A stretch of 57,795 nt of DNA from Synechococcales cyanobacterium CRU_2_2. GTDB lineage: Bacteria; Cyanobacteriota; Cyanobacteriia; PCC-9006; JAAUQQ01. Position 1 is the stretch's first letter. Each line of letters opens with the position of its first letter. The stretch spans positions 1 to 57,795 of the forward strand of contig JAAUOP010000011.1 of assembly GCA_012034805.1 (NCBI GenBank). The letters are read 5' to 3'. A program made the position numbers and the translations under genes. Shown here in pieces: positions 8,572 to 16,173 of this stretch. A model generated the notes under the pieces. The model was not told where the DNA came from. It ran no database searches and saw only the letters and a program-made list of their open reading frames with translations.

Positions 8572-8616
8572 GCAAGCGAGGTAACAGCCAAGCGAGGTAA
8601 CAGCCAAGCGAGGGAC
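8572..8616. repeat. 16-bp tandem duplication between kinase and PatA-like genes
   Basis: Two and a half copies of AAGCGAGGTAACAGCC, just upstream of the PatA-like start. No promoter role is evident. Confidence 0.8.
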
Positions 8617-8648
8617 TGCCAATGCTAGCTGGGGGCGGAACGAACCCG

Positions 8649-10142
8649 TCACAATCCAGCATCTTTTGGCAACAGAGATACCATTTCCCTACGGCTAGCG
8701 TTCCCCAAGGAGGAGGTAGACAAACAGTCCCCGGAAGGCGTCTCTATCCAGTCTTGGAGTTCTTGCTCTAGCCACGCGCTCTCGGAACAGTTGAGCGTGG
8801 TGCGTAGGGTATAGGCACGACGACGGGTTTGAATCACCAAGGTGCGGTTGGACTGGTGCAGGTCAAGGCGCTGGGTCTGGGGGCGCAAGTTGTGGAAGAG
8901 CCGGACAATCTCGGCGTGGCGCTCCCGTTTGCTCTGGAGCACGCGGCCCCAAAGCCTGCGGTGGAGCTGAAATTGGATGCGATCGCCACCCGTCTGACGC
9001 TCGAGGTGCAGCACATAGGTTGCCGACAGCCACAGCCCCAGGCCAGCCAAGGGCAGCGCCAGCAGCCCCAACAACGGTAATCCCAATAGGCTCATCCCCC
9101 CCAAAACGCCACCCAGTCCGGCGATCACCGGGCCGAGATCATTGCCGGGGAGTTCGAGACGAAACTGATGGGGCGATCGCCGAATCTGAACCGGACGGCT
9201 GGGGGAATGTTTCTGGGTTGCGGCGGGATAGGAGCGGGCAATCCGCGATCCCTGGGCTGTTTCTGTCTGGGGGGCTGTTTCTGTCTGGGGGGCTGTTTCT
9301 GTCTGGGGGAAAAATTCTTCATCTAAAGCCTGCAGCGCCTCTGCCGCAGTGCCATAGCGCTGGCGCACATCGGCTTCGGTCAGCACCATCAGCCATTTCC
9401 GAAAACCTGGGCTCAGGGCCGGGTGGGTGGCGATCGCCGGGCGATCGAGTCCTGCCGGTTCTAGACCGGTCAGCAAATGCATCAGCGTCATCCCCAGGGC
9501 GTAGAGATCCGATGCGGGCACCGCTTGTCCACCAAACTGCTCCATCGGCGCATAGCCATAGGTTCCGACGACGGTAAAGCTCTCTCCGATCGCGGTGGAC
9601 TCAATTTGTACCGAGCCCAGATCAATCACAGACACCTGGCCATCGTCCCCCCAGATCAAATTGCTGGGTTTCAGATCCCGGTGCAAAATCGGCGGCTGGG
9701 CTTGGTGCAGACAGCACAAGACTTCGAGCACCTGGGTCGCAATCCGCCGCAAGGTTGCCTCCTCAAAACATTTCCCCTGGGCCAACAACGCCCTGAGGCT
9801 AGCACCCGGAATGTAGCGCTGGGCCAGCCCCCACCAAGTTTCGCCGTCATCCTCGACCGAGAAGCTGTCGTGGTAGCTGGGCAATTGGGGGTGGGAGAGC
9901 GATCGCACCGTGTTCACCTCCCGCTCAAATAGCTGTAGCCCCCGCCAACCCGTACCTTGCCCAAAGGCAATCAGCTTGAGAACCACCGGCTCCGGCGGCA
10001 GAATCTCCAGATCCAACGCCTGCCAGGTTTGTCGCCCCTCCCCTAGGCTGAGCGGGGTGAGCAGCCGGTAGCGACGACCGAAAGCGCCGATCGCCGTTGG
10101 GAGAAACGGGCCAACCTGCAAAATTTGATCCGGCTGAAACAT
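8649..10142 (-). CDS. Membrane-associated serine/threonine protein kinase
   Basis: 497 residues from the ATG at 10142. It has a Hanks-type kinase domain at about 25-300: Gly-rich loop LSLGEGRQTW, ATP Lys in VVLKLI (about 57), catalytic loop HRDLKPSN (154-161), metal site DLG in place of DFG (174-176), and YGYAPMEQFGG with SDLYALGM. Then comes a repeated linker (QTETAP three times), a basic region and two hydrophobic segments (VIAGLGGVLGGMSLLGL and LLALPLAGLGLWL). The C-terminal cytosolic region has no family I recognise. DLG is common in cyanobacterial kinases and does not imply inactivity. The gene likely shares a transcript with the PatA-like regulator downstream. Confidence 0.93.
   Translation of the reverse strand: MFQPDQILQVGPFLPTAIGAFGRRYRLLTPLSLGEGRQTWQALDLEILPPEPVVLKLIAFGQGTGWRGLQLFEREVNTVRSLSHPQLPSYHDSFSVEDDGETWWGLAQRYIPGASLRALLAQGKCFEEATLRRIATQVLEVLCCLHQAQPPILHRDLKPSNLIWGDDGQVSVIDLGSVQIESTAIGESFTVVGTYGYAPMEQFGGQAVPASDLYALGMTLMHLLTGLEPAGLDRPAIATHPALSPGFRKWLMVLTEADVRQRYGTAAEALQALDEEFFPQTETAPQTETAPQTETAQGSRIARSYPAATQKHSPSRPVQIRRSPHQFRLELPGNDLGPVIAGLGGVLGGMSLLGLPLLGLLALPLAGLGLWLSATYVLHLERQTGGDRIQFQLHRRLWGRVLQSKRERHAEIVRLFHNLRPQTQRLDLHQSNRTLVIQTRRRAYTLRTTLNCSESAWLEQELQDWIETPSGDCLSTSSLGNASRREMVSLLPKDAGL
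9256..9309 (-). repeat. 18-bp in-frame tandem repeat in kinase linker
   Basis: Three copies of the unit CTGTTTCTGTCTGGGGGG, each coding for six residues (QTETAP) between the kinase and membrane segments. Confidence 0.9.
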
Positions 10143-10359
10143 GATTCTGGGGAGGTGCGAGGACAGGGTCGCACCGGAGTCACGCGCTCTGCTCAAGGGT
10201 TTCGATCGCGTGGGGTGCCCCAATCCATTACATCTACTACATCTGTGAATCTACTTGATCCGTTTGATCCGTGAAGATATTCGTTCAAACCACCATCCAA
10301 GCCTCGACCTTTCAAGCTTCCATCGGGACAGCCGTCGAGACAGACATCGAGCAAAAGAC

Positions 10360-11709
10360 CTAGGAAGACACCGAAGAAGACACTGGCAAACCACCATCAC
10401 CTCGAATCGCCCCATCCATCTGAGCTTCACGCAAATCTGTCTCCCTTAAATCGACCTGACGCAGGTCGGCTCCCTCGAGTTTGGTGTAGCCCAGGTCAGC
10501 TCCGCGCAAATTCGCCCCCCGCAGATCAGCGCCCTGCAAATTGGTACCTCGCAAGTTGGCATCCTGGAAACTGGCCCCCCGCAAATCCGCCCCGGTTAAA
10601 TCTGCCGCGTAGCAAATGCTGCCCTGTAGTTCAGCCCCGTACAGATCGGCTCCGCTGAGGTTGGCCCGGTAGAAGTTTGCGCCCTGGAACTGCGTCCGCG
10701 AGAGACGCGCGTGACTGAGGTCGGCCCGAACAAAATTGGCCCGATGCCCAATGGCCTGGTAGAGGTCGGCCTCGTTGAGCTGACTGCAATACAGCCGAGC
10801 ATCGCTGAGATTGACGCCGATCAAGCGGGCGCGGCTCAGATTCGCTTCGTGCAACATGGCCGATTGCAGATTGGCGCAGGTGAGATCGGCTTCCTGGAGC
10901 CGGGCTTGGCTCAGATCCGCACGATGCAAATTCGCCTGGCTCAAATTGGCCTGATAAAGATTGCTTTCCCGCAGCAGTGCGTCCTCTAGGTGAGCCTTCA
11001 CCAGCCGCACAAAACTCAAATTACTGCGGCAAATCTCCGCCTGACGCAGATCCGCTTCGGACAAGTTGGCATGTTGGAGATTGGCGTCGTTGAGAATGGC
11101 CTCGCGCAGATCGGCCTGCCACATTTCTGCCCGCTGCAAGTTAGCCCGCGTCAGGTTGGCAGTATAAAGAATCGCCTGACGCAGCAGCGCGCCCATGAGG
11201 TTGCAGTTGCTCAGATCGGCTAGGCTCAGATCGACTTCTTCTAAATCCGCATGGGCCAGGTTGGCATCCCGGAGGATAGCCTCTTTGAGACGGGCCGTGT
11301 AAAAGTCTGCGATGCGCAAATCTGCTTGCCGCAGATTTGCGAAATTTAGATTAGCCAAGCTAAAGTTGGCTTCCCGTAAATCTGCAAGGTTAAAGCTGGC
11401 TGACTCCAACTCGGCCCCGCTGAGATTGGCGGTGTAAAGCACTGCTTCTGAAAAGTCCGCTCCAGTGAGCTGGGCGTCGACAAAACTGGCGAGTTTGAGC
11501 TGGGCCAAGCTGAGGTTGACCTGGGAGAGCTCGGCGTGGTCGAATTCGCCGTTGTTGAGCGAGGGCAGAAGTTGAACACTGCGCGATCGCCAGCGGTTCC
11601 AGGCGGACACATCGTCCCGAAGCAGGGTGACCTTTTCCCGTGCCGATGCCAATTGCTGTGCCGATTGCTGTGCCGATTGCTGTATCGACTGATGCGTGTT
11701 CCCACTCAT
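10360..11709 (-). CDS. Pentapeptide-repeat protein
   Basis: 449 residues from the ATG at 11709. After a short Gln-rich N terminus (HQSIQQSAQQSAQQ) and about 50 further residues, some 375 residues are unbroken pentapeptides of the A(D/N)LXX type, for example GADLR, GANLR, QANLS and RADLS. That makes roughly 75 units, or about 19 turns of a right-handed quadrilateral beta helix. No signal peptide or membrane segment is seen, so a cytosolic location is likely. Such proteins mimic DNA or form scaffolds in cyanobacteria, and no specific partner is suggested here. An alternative upstream start at 11763 would add a basic stretch and is less likely. Confidence 0.93.
   Translation of the reverse strand: MSGNTHQSIQQSAQQSAQQLASAREKVTLLRDDVSAWNRWRSRSVQLLPSLNNGEFDHAELSQVNLSLAQLKLASFVDAQLTGADFSEAVLYTANLSGAELESASFNLADLREANFSLANLNFANLRQADLRIADFYTARLKEAILRDANLAHADLEEVDLSLADLSNCNLMGALLRQAILYTANLTRANLQRAEMWQADLREAILNDANLQHANLSEADLRQAEICRSNLSFVRLVKAHLEDALLRESNLYQANLSQANLHRADLSQARLQEADLTCANLQSAMLHEANLSRARLIGVNLSDARLYCSQLNEADLYQAIGHRANFVRADLSHARLSRTQFQGANFYRANLSGADLYGAELQGSICYAADLTGADLRGASFQDANLRGTNLQGADLRGANLRGADLGYTKLEGADLRQVDLRETDLREAQMDGAIRGDGGLPVSSSVSS
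11649..11692 (-). repeat. 12-bp in-frame tandem repeat in pentapeptide gene
   Basis: The unit TGCCGATTGCTG is repeated three times (plus strand), encoding SAQQ units near the N terminus. Confidence 0.85.
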
Positions 11710-11963
11710 GCGATCGCCCCCGATAGTACCGAAAAGAGATGAGATCCACCTGCTTCCTCTCAAAAGATAATCAATTCTTGGGGGGAATGCAGTGGTTTCA
11801 CTTAAAAAACATGGAACAAAGCCTGCTCGCAGTCTATCCCTTCAAAATCTACGTAAATATCGCGTTTTCAGCTCAGGAAATGACTGTAGCGTAGTTCTTT
11901 CAGAATGACAAAAATGTTCTGTTCAAAGAAAAAAGAATAGCCTCCCCAAGATCCCCGAAGTTG

Positions 11964-11998
11964 TGCAATTGGCTTTAGCCAAGCTCCGAAGGATAGCC
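11964..11998. repeat. Dispersed palindromic repeat, copy 1
   Basis: The word TTGGCTTTAGCCAAGCTCCG followed by AAGGATAGCC recurs, with changes, at 13866-13898 (TTGGCTTCGCCAAGCTCTG, then AAGGATCGC). The core GGCTT..GCCAAG is self-complementary. Both copies sit between genes. Confidence 0.7.
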
Positions 11999-12000
11999 CT

Positions 12001-12281
12001 CTAGGGAATTACCCCCAAATCCGACAACGTTCTTGTTCCCGCTACCAATTCCTCTTTCTGGCGCTTCGACAACCGCTTGAGCCTTCGCTCTAGCCGCAGT
12101 GCCGCCGACTGCCCGAGACTCCGCAGGAAAACACCAGCGTCAGAGGCGATCGCCCCCGCAAATACCGCGCACATTTTGCCCCCTGGGCATGATGTTCTTG
12201 AAATCGCCGTTGCAAATCAGTTGTAATGCCAACGTATAGTGAGCGATCGCCCGCCCGAATCACATAAACCAACCACAGCAT
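12001..12281 (-). pseudogene. GIY-YIG (UPF0213-type) nuclease, frameshifted
   Basis: From the ATG at 12281 the frame reads LVYVIRAGDRSLYVGITTDLQRRF, the GIY-YIG core, then HHAQGAKCARYLRGRSPLTLVF. It then derails into SCGVSGS and stops. In the next frame the expected tail continues: LGQSAALRLERRLKRLSKRQKEELVAG, ending at the TAG at 12001-12003. Restoring one T in the T4 run (A4 at 12128-12131 on the plus strand) rejoins the two parts into a normal 93-residue protein. So a single-base loss broke a gene whose whole length is otherwise intact: recent mutation or sequencing error. Confidence 0.8.
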
Positions 12282-12291
12282 AGACCCACGG

Positions 12292-12330
12292 CATCCATCC
12301 ACGACATCCATCCACGACATCCATCCATGG
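12292..12330. repeat. 13-bp tandem repeat upstream of GIY-YIG gene
   Basis: Three copies of CATCCATCCACGA (last one diverged) directly upstream of the GIY-YIG start at 12281. Confidence 0.8.
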
Positions 12331-12395
12331 CAGCAGCCAGCCCATCCACCATAAACCCAAACCCCCGATCTACCCAAACCCCAGATCCGCCCTCT

Positions 12396-13573
12396 CTAAA
12401 CCAACCGCAAAATAAACGGATACCGAAACAACCGCTCAGGCTTCCAAAAATACCAACCCACCGCCAACAGCGGCCCCAACCCATAGCTGAGTCCCGCCAT
12501 CCAAACCAACAGCCGCACCAGATTGAGCGCCAGCGGCAGCTTCGCCAAAGCCGCACTCACAGCGTCTAGCCCAGACCCAAAGACGCTGAGGAACAAGGCG
12601 ATCGCCAAGGTCGTAATCCAGTAGTTCAAGACTTCCTGAGCATGGCTGCGGATCTCCCCATCATCGCCGGTCACGAACAGCACCAAGGGCACACTGAGAG
12701 GCACAAGGGCGATCGCCAAGGGCTGCAACAGGGCCAGCGAAACCGCCCCTTCCCGCATCAGCGCCAGCCCCAAATCCCGCCACAGCGAGCCGGGCACCAA
12801 GGGCGACAGCAGCAATCCCAGGTAAATCGAACCGTGCAGTCCCACAATCGTCGCCTTCGTGGTCACATCCCAACGAATTTCGGGCTTTTTCGCTTCGTCA
12901 CCCCGCATCACCGCCAGGGGATCGTGGGCACGGGGGTGCCGCTGGCTCGCCTCCATAAACTGCTGTGCCCACAGGCGAGTGCCCTTGTCACCGACCTTGA
13001 TCAGATGCTGGCACAGCTGAATCGCCTCCCGGCGCTGACGATTGCCCTGGTAGGCGCGCGCCAGCGCCACATGGGTCTGGGGTTTTGCCGGGTCGAATTG
13101 CTTTTTGAGCTGGAGATAATGCTCCAGACGTTTCACCGCTTTTTCATACTGCTGGGCTGCCAAGGCTTCGAGGCCAGAAGTTAGAACTTGTTGTTGTGCT
13201 GGCGTATCTCCCGAGGTTTTTTTTTCGAGATTTGGAGCGCCGTATGGCCCGTTTCTGCGTGGGGCAGTGTGACAAATTCCGTGCGCGGCCCATCCTCGGG
13301 CAGTTGCTGGGTGAGAGTTGGCAAGAGCTTCCAGGCCCAGTGTTTAAGACTTTCGTTGTCGTGGTGGGAGAGATCTTCGCAAAGGGCGATCGCCGCCGCC
13401 AAGTCCCCCGTTTGCTGATAGGCCTGCATCAACACCCGCACCGCCTCCGGATAGCGCTCGGCCCACGGGCCAGTTACCGTACACCATTCTTCTAAAAGGG
13501 GGATCGCGTCGGCGTAGCGACCGTCGCGTATGGCGTCAATCCCTTGTTGTAGAGTGGATGCAGCAGTAGCCAT
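12396..13573 (-). CDS. TPR plus DUF4870-like membrane protein, split at an A9 run
   Basis: Two open frames belong together. The first (ATG at 13573) holds TPR-like sequence (QQGIDAIRDGRYADAIPLLEE, VLMQAYQQTGDLAAAI) and runs into ISKKKPREIRQHNNKF with a stop at 13181. In the next frame the sequence continues SGDTPAQQQVLTSGLEALAAQQYEKAVKRL, a second TPR block, then four membrane segments from about residue 245 (IYLGLLLSPLV, LLQPLAIALVPLSVPLVLFV, WITTLAIALFLSVFG, LVRLLVWMAGLSYGLG). HAQEVLNYWIT is typical of DUF4870. The break lies in A9 (T9 at 13217-13225 on the plus strand); A10 would give one 392-residue protein. Because A9 is a classic polymerase slippage site, the gene may still make full-length product. 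Confidence 0.75.
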
Positions 13574-13690
13574 AGAGTGCAAAGGGTTGAGGATTGGCGG
13601 GCGCTCGGCGGGTGAGTTGGTGACCGAGCGGCAACACGGTAACGAGCTAGTTTGCCCCAACTTGCTGTGAGAAAGAACATGGAGAATGAT

Positions 13691-13828
13691 TAGGTCTCTT
13701 GCATGAAGAGAAACAGCCTCCTCATCCCCCAGCCCCTTGCTCCCAAAAGGGGAGCCACTTCAAAGTCCCTCTCTCCCCCGGTGGGAGAGGGATTTAGGAT
13801 GAGGGTCTTGATTTGTGCAAGAGGTCTA
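13691..13828. mobile_element. MITE-like element, about 138 bp, with TA-flanked inverted ends
   Basis: The left end TAGGTCTCTTGCATGAA and the right end TTTGTGCAAGAGGTCTA are imperfect inverted repeats (13 of 17 positions match), each beginning with TA. This is the target pattern of IS630/Tc1-type transposons. Inside are nested palindromes: CCTCATCC (13721) pairs with GGATGAGG (13796), and CCCTCTCTCCC pairs with GGGAGAGGG (13767-13791). There is no open frame. It resembles non-autonomous miniature elements scattered in cyanobacterial genomes. It sits between the TPR-DUF4870 start and the response regulator. Confidence 0.7.
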
Positions 13829-13865
13829 TTGAGAATCAGTGATTGAGCGGGGAGAAGCATGGGCG

Positions 13866-13899
13866 ATTGGCTTCGCCAAGCTCTGAAGGATCGCGCATG
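13866..13899. repeat. Dispersed palindromic repeat, copy 2
   Basis: ATTGGCTTCGCCAAGCTCTG followed by AAGGATCGCGCATGG, related to the copy at 11964. Its 5' half is a hairpin (GGCTTCGCC). It lies about 45 bp ahead of the response-regulator start, so it falls in its promoter or leader. Confidence 0.65.
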
Positions 13900-13943
13900 G
13901 TAGAGTAATCGAATATCAATTAGGATTTCTATAAGTTTTGAAC

Positions 13944-14570
13944 ATGCGGGTTTTGATTGTCGAAGATGACCCCGTCATGCAACTGGGTTTGAGTGAGCTG
14001 TTTGAGGAAAACCCTCAGTTTGAAATCGTTGCCCAGGTCACGGATGGCTGTGCGGCAGTGGAGTATGCGTTGTCCCTTCAGCCTGATATTGTTCTGATGG
14101 ACATCGGTTTGCCGAAGCTAGATGGCATCACCGCGACTCAGAAAATCAAGGCAGTCTCACCCGAAATTCGTATTGTGATGTTGACCTCTCATACTGCTGA
14201 GCCAGAAATGATTGCCGCGTTGGCCAGTGGTGCGGACGCTTACTGCATCAAAGGGACAAGTTTAGAGAAATTGTTGTTGGCGATCGCCTGTGCTCAAGAA
14301 GGAGCAGCCTATCTCGATCCGCAAATCGCGCGTCAAATTATCAAGAGTCTTAAACCTTCCTTCTCTCAACAGAATCTTCCTCAACTTTCTAGTCGAGAAC
14401 TGGAGGTTTTAACGTTACTCGTTGAAGGAAAAAGCAATCCCGAAATTGCCAATATTTTACACATCAGCTTGAGTACGGCCAAAGCTCATGTTCGCAGTAT
14501 CATGGCGAAACTCGCAGTTGACGATCGCGTACAGGTCGCTGTGGTCGCACTGCGTTCAGGACTTGCTTAA
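13944..14570 (+). CDS. NarL/FixJ-type response regulator
   Basis: 208 residues from the ATG at 13944 (MRVLIVEDDPVMQ). The receiver domain occupies residues 1-120: acidic pair in VEDD, phosphoacceptor Asp in IVLMDIGLPKLDG near 54, Thr/Ser in VMLTSH near 82, Lys in YCIKGTS near 104. The LuxR-type helix-turn-helix is at about 145-205: LSSRELEVLTLLVEGKSNPEIANIL and LSTAKAHVRSIMAKL. It should bind DNA when phosphorylated. A histidine kinase gene lies tail to tail with it, two bases away, and is the obvious candidate partner, although the two are not cotranscribed. Confidence 0.95.
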   Translation: MRVLIVEDDPVMQLGLSELFEENPQFEIVAQVTDGCAAVEYALSLQPDIVLMDIGLPKLDGITATQKIKAVSPEIRIVMLTSHTAEPEMIAALASGADAYCIKGTSLEKLLLAIACAQEGAAYLDPQIARQIIKSLKPSFSQQNLPQLSSRELEVLTLLVEGKSNPEIANILHISLSTAKAHVRSIMAKLAVDDRVQVAVVALRSGLA

Positions 14571-14572
14571 GA

Positions 14573-15985
14573 TCAACATTTAGTGGTAAGCGGCAGCGTA
14601 AACCAAAACGTAGACCCCGCGTGAGGTTGACTAATAACTCCGATTTGTCCACCATGCGCCATAATAATTTTTCGACACAAGTAAAGTCCCATTCCCAGCC
14701 CGGTCGAATAGCGAGAATGAGGCCCACGATAATAGAGTTCAAACAAGCATCGCTGCTGTTGAATGGGAATACCCATGCCACTGTCTTGAATCGTACAATA
14801 GACAGTCTTATATCCTTTCAGCTCTGCATCTAAAGTGAGTTTAATTCCCGAACAATTATGCGTCACGGCATTGACAATTAAATTGCTAAAAACGCGCCAT
14901 AGTTGGTTTAAGTCGGCCAATACCAAGGGTAAATTTGGCACAATATGATTGGTAACAGAAGCTTTATTTTGATCTAGAAGAGCTTCTAGATCAAGCAAGA
15001 CAGCATCAGAAAACAAGCTAAGATTCAGAGGCTTAAGATCAAGATCAAGCGGCTGAATCTCACTACTGTGGGCTTCTAGAATTGAATTGATAAGCTGAAG
15101 CTGGCGATCGTTTCCCGCCAATAACTGTTCCAGCTTGGGTATACCCATCACAGCCTGACTATTATCATTTTCAGCCTTGCGAAGCAGATTTTTTAACACG
15201 ATCGAAGTGCCGATTACAGGTGTCCGCAAATCGTGAGTCACGGCATGTAAAAAGAGCTTGAGTTCCCGACGAGACTCAAAATCTCGCTGTTGAACGCGAT
15301 CGTAAAAATATACTGCAACATTGCAAATGAGGCATGTCCATGTCACGGCGAGGACGGCCTCGAATCCCCACAGATCTGCCAAGGCCGGAAATGCACTGGG
15401 TCCCAAGATTGGATTCATCACAAAGTGGTAGAAGACACTGGGGAGCTGGGAGAAAAGATGGAGTCGCCAATTGACAGGTACGACGATGACCTGGGCTAGA
15501 AAAATAAAATCCCATGACCCCGGCAATGGCAATCCCATCAGCGTCCCCAAAATTTGAACTGAGAGGGTAATCGACCAACTCAGTGCCAAAAAAATTGCCC
15601 CCGGATGACGCCTTCCCCATCGAGTTCTCTGGAGGATGAGACAAAGGAAAATCAGAAAAATTGAGACCCAGTCACTGACAATTGTGAATCGCTCATACAA
15701 TTCATCAAACGAGGAGCCCCCCATCACTGTCATCAGCGCATCATTTTGGTCAGATTGAGGGTGAAGAACCAGACTGTAAAGATGAAGCACTGCAAAGGTC
15801 AAAGACGTGAGCAATGCTAGCCAAATGCAAAATGGGATGCGATCGCCCAAAAATTGCCATTGCCATTGCCGGTATTCTGTAGAGTTTGGCGAAGGCATCA
15901 GCGCTTTTAATCGACGTATTCTGAGCTGCAGCCACTCCCAGCTGTGTCGTTCTTGCAACCTTTTCCCCGAAGTCGTTCGTTGCAT
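14573..15985 (-). CDS. Membrane-bound sensor histidine kinase
   Basis: 470 residues from the ATG at 15985. About six hydrophobic segments fill residues 45-240 (for example WLALLTSLTFAVLHLYSLV, WVSIFLIFLCLIL and AVLAVTWTCLICNVAVYF), forming an integral-membrane sensor with little extracytoplasmic sequence. The kinase core follows: phospho-acceptor His in LHAVTHDLRTPVIG near 257, N box NAVTHN, G1 DSGMGIP and G2 GLGMGLYLC. The arrangement resembles other multi-pass sensors that sense membrane state or small molecules, but no ligand domain is recognisable. It is convergent with the NarL-type regulator at 13944-14570. Confidence 0.93.
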   Translation of the reverse strand: MQRTTSGKRLQERHSWEWLQLRIRRLKALMPSPNSTEYRQWQWQFLGDRIPFCIWLALLTSLTFAVLHLYSLVLHPQSDQNDALMTVMGGSSFDELYERFTIVSDWVSIFLIFLCLILQRTRWGRRHPGAIFLALSWSITLSVQILGTLMGLPLPGSWDFIFLAQVIVVPVNWRLHLFSQLPSVFYHFVMNPILGPSAFPALADLWGFEAVLAVTWTCLICNVAVYFYDRVQQRDFESRRELKLFLHAVTHDLRTPVIGTSIVLKNLLRKAENDNSQAVMGIPKLEQLLAGNDRQLQLINSILEAHSSEIQPLDLDLKPLNLSLFSDAVLLDLEALLDQNKASVTNHIVPNLPLVLADLNQLWRVFSNLIVNAVTHNCSGIKLTLDAELKGYKTVYCTIQDSGMGIPIQQQRCLFELYYRGPHSRYSTGLGMGLYLCRKIIMAHGGQIGVISQPHAGSTFWFTLPLTTKC

Positions 15986-16173
15986 CAAGACCACCGTACT
16001 GCTTCTCTATTGGGTAGTGGTATCCTAGCATCTGCATTTTGACATTGGCTATTGATCCATCGGCCAGGGTCAATCGGTCGATGTGACCCAGATTTGATTC
16101 TCATACCTTTGTTGTAGCTAACTGAAGATGAAAGATTCAGTAGTGTTTAGAACAATGTTTGGGAATTAGAAAA

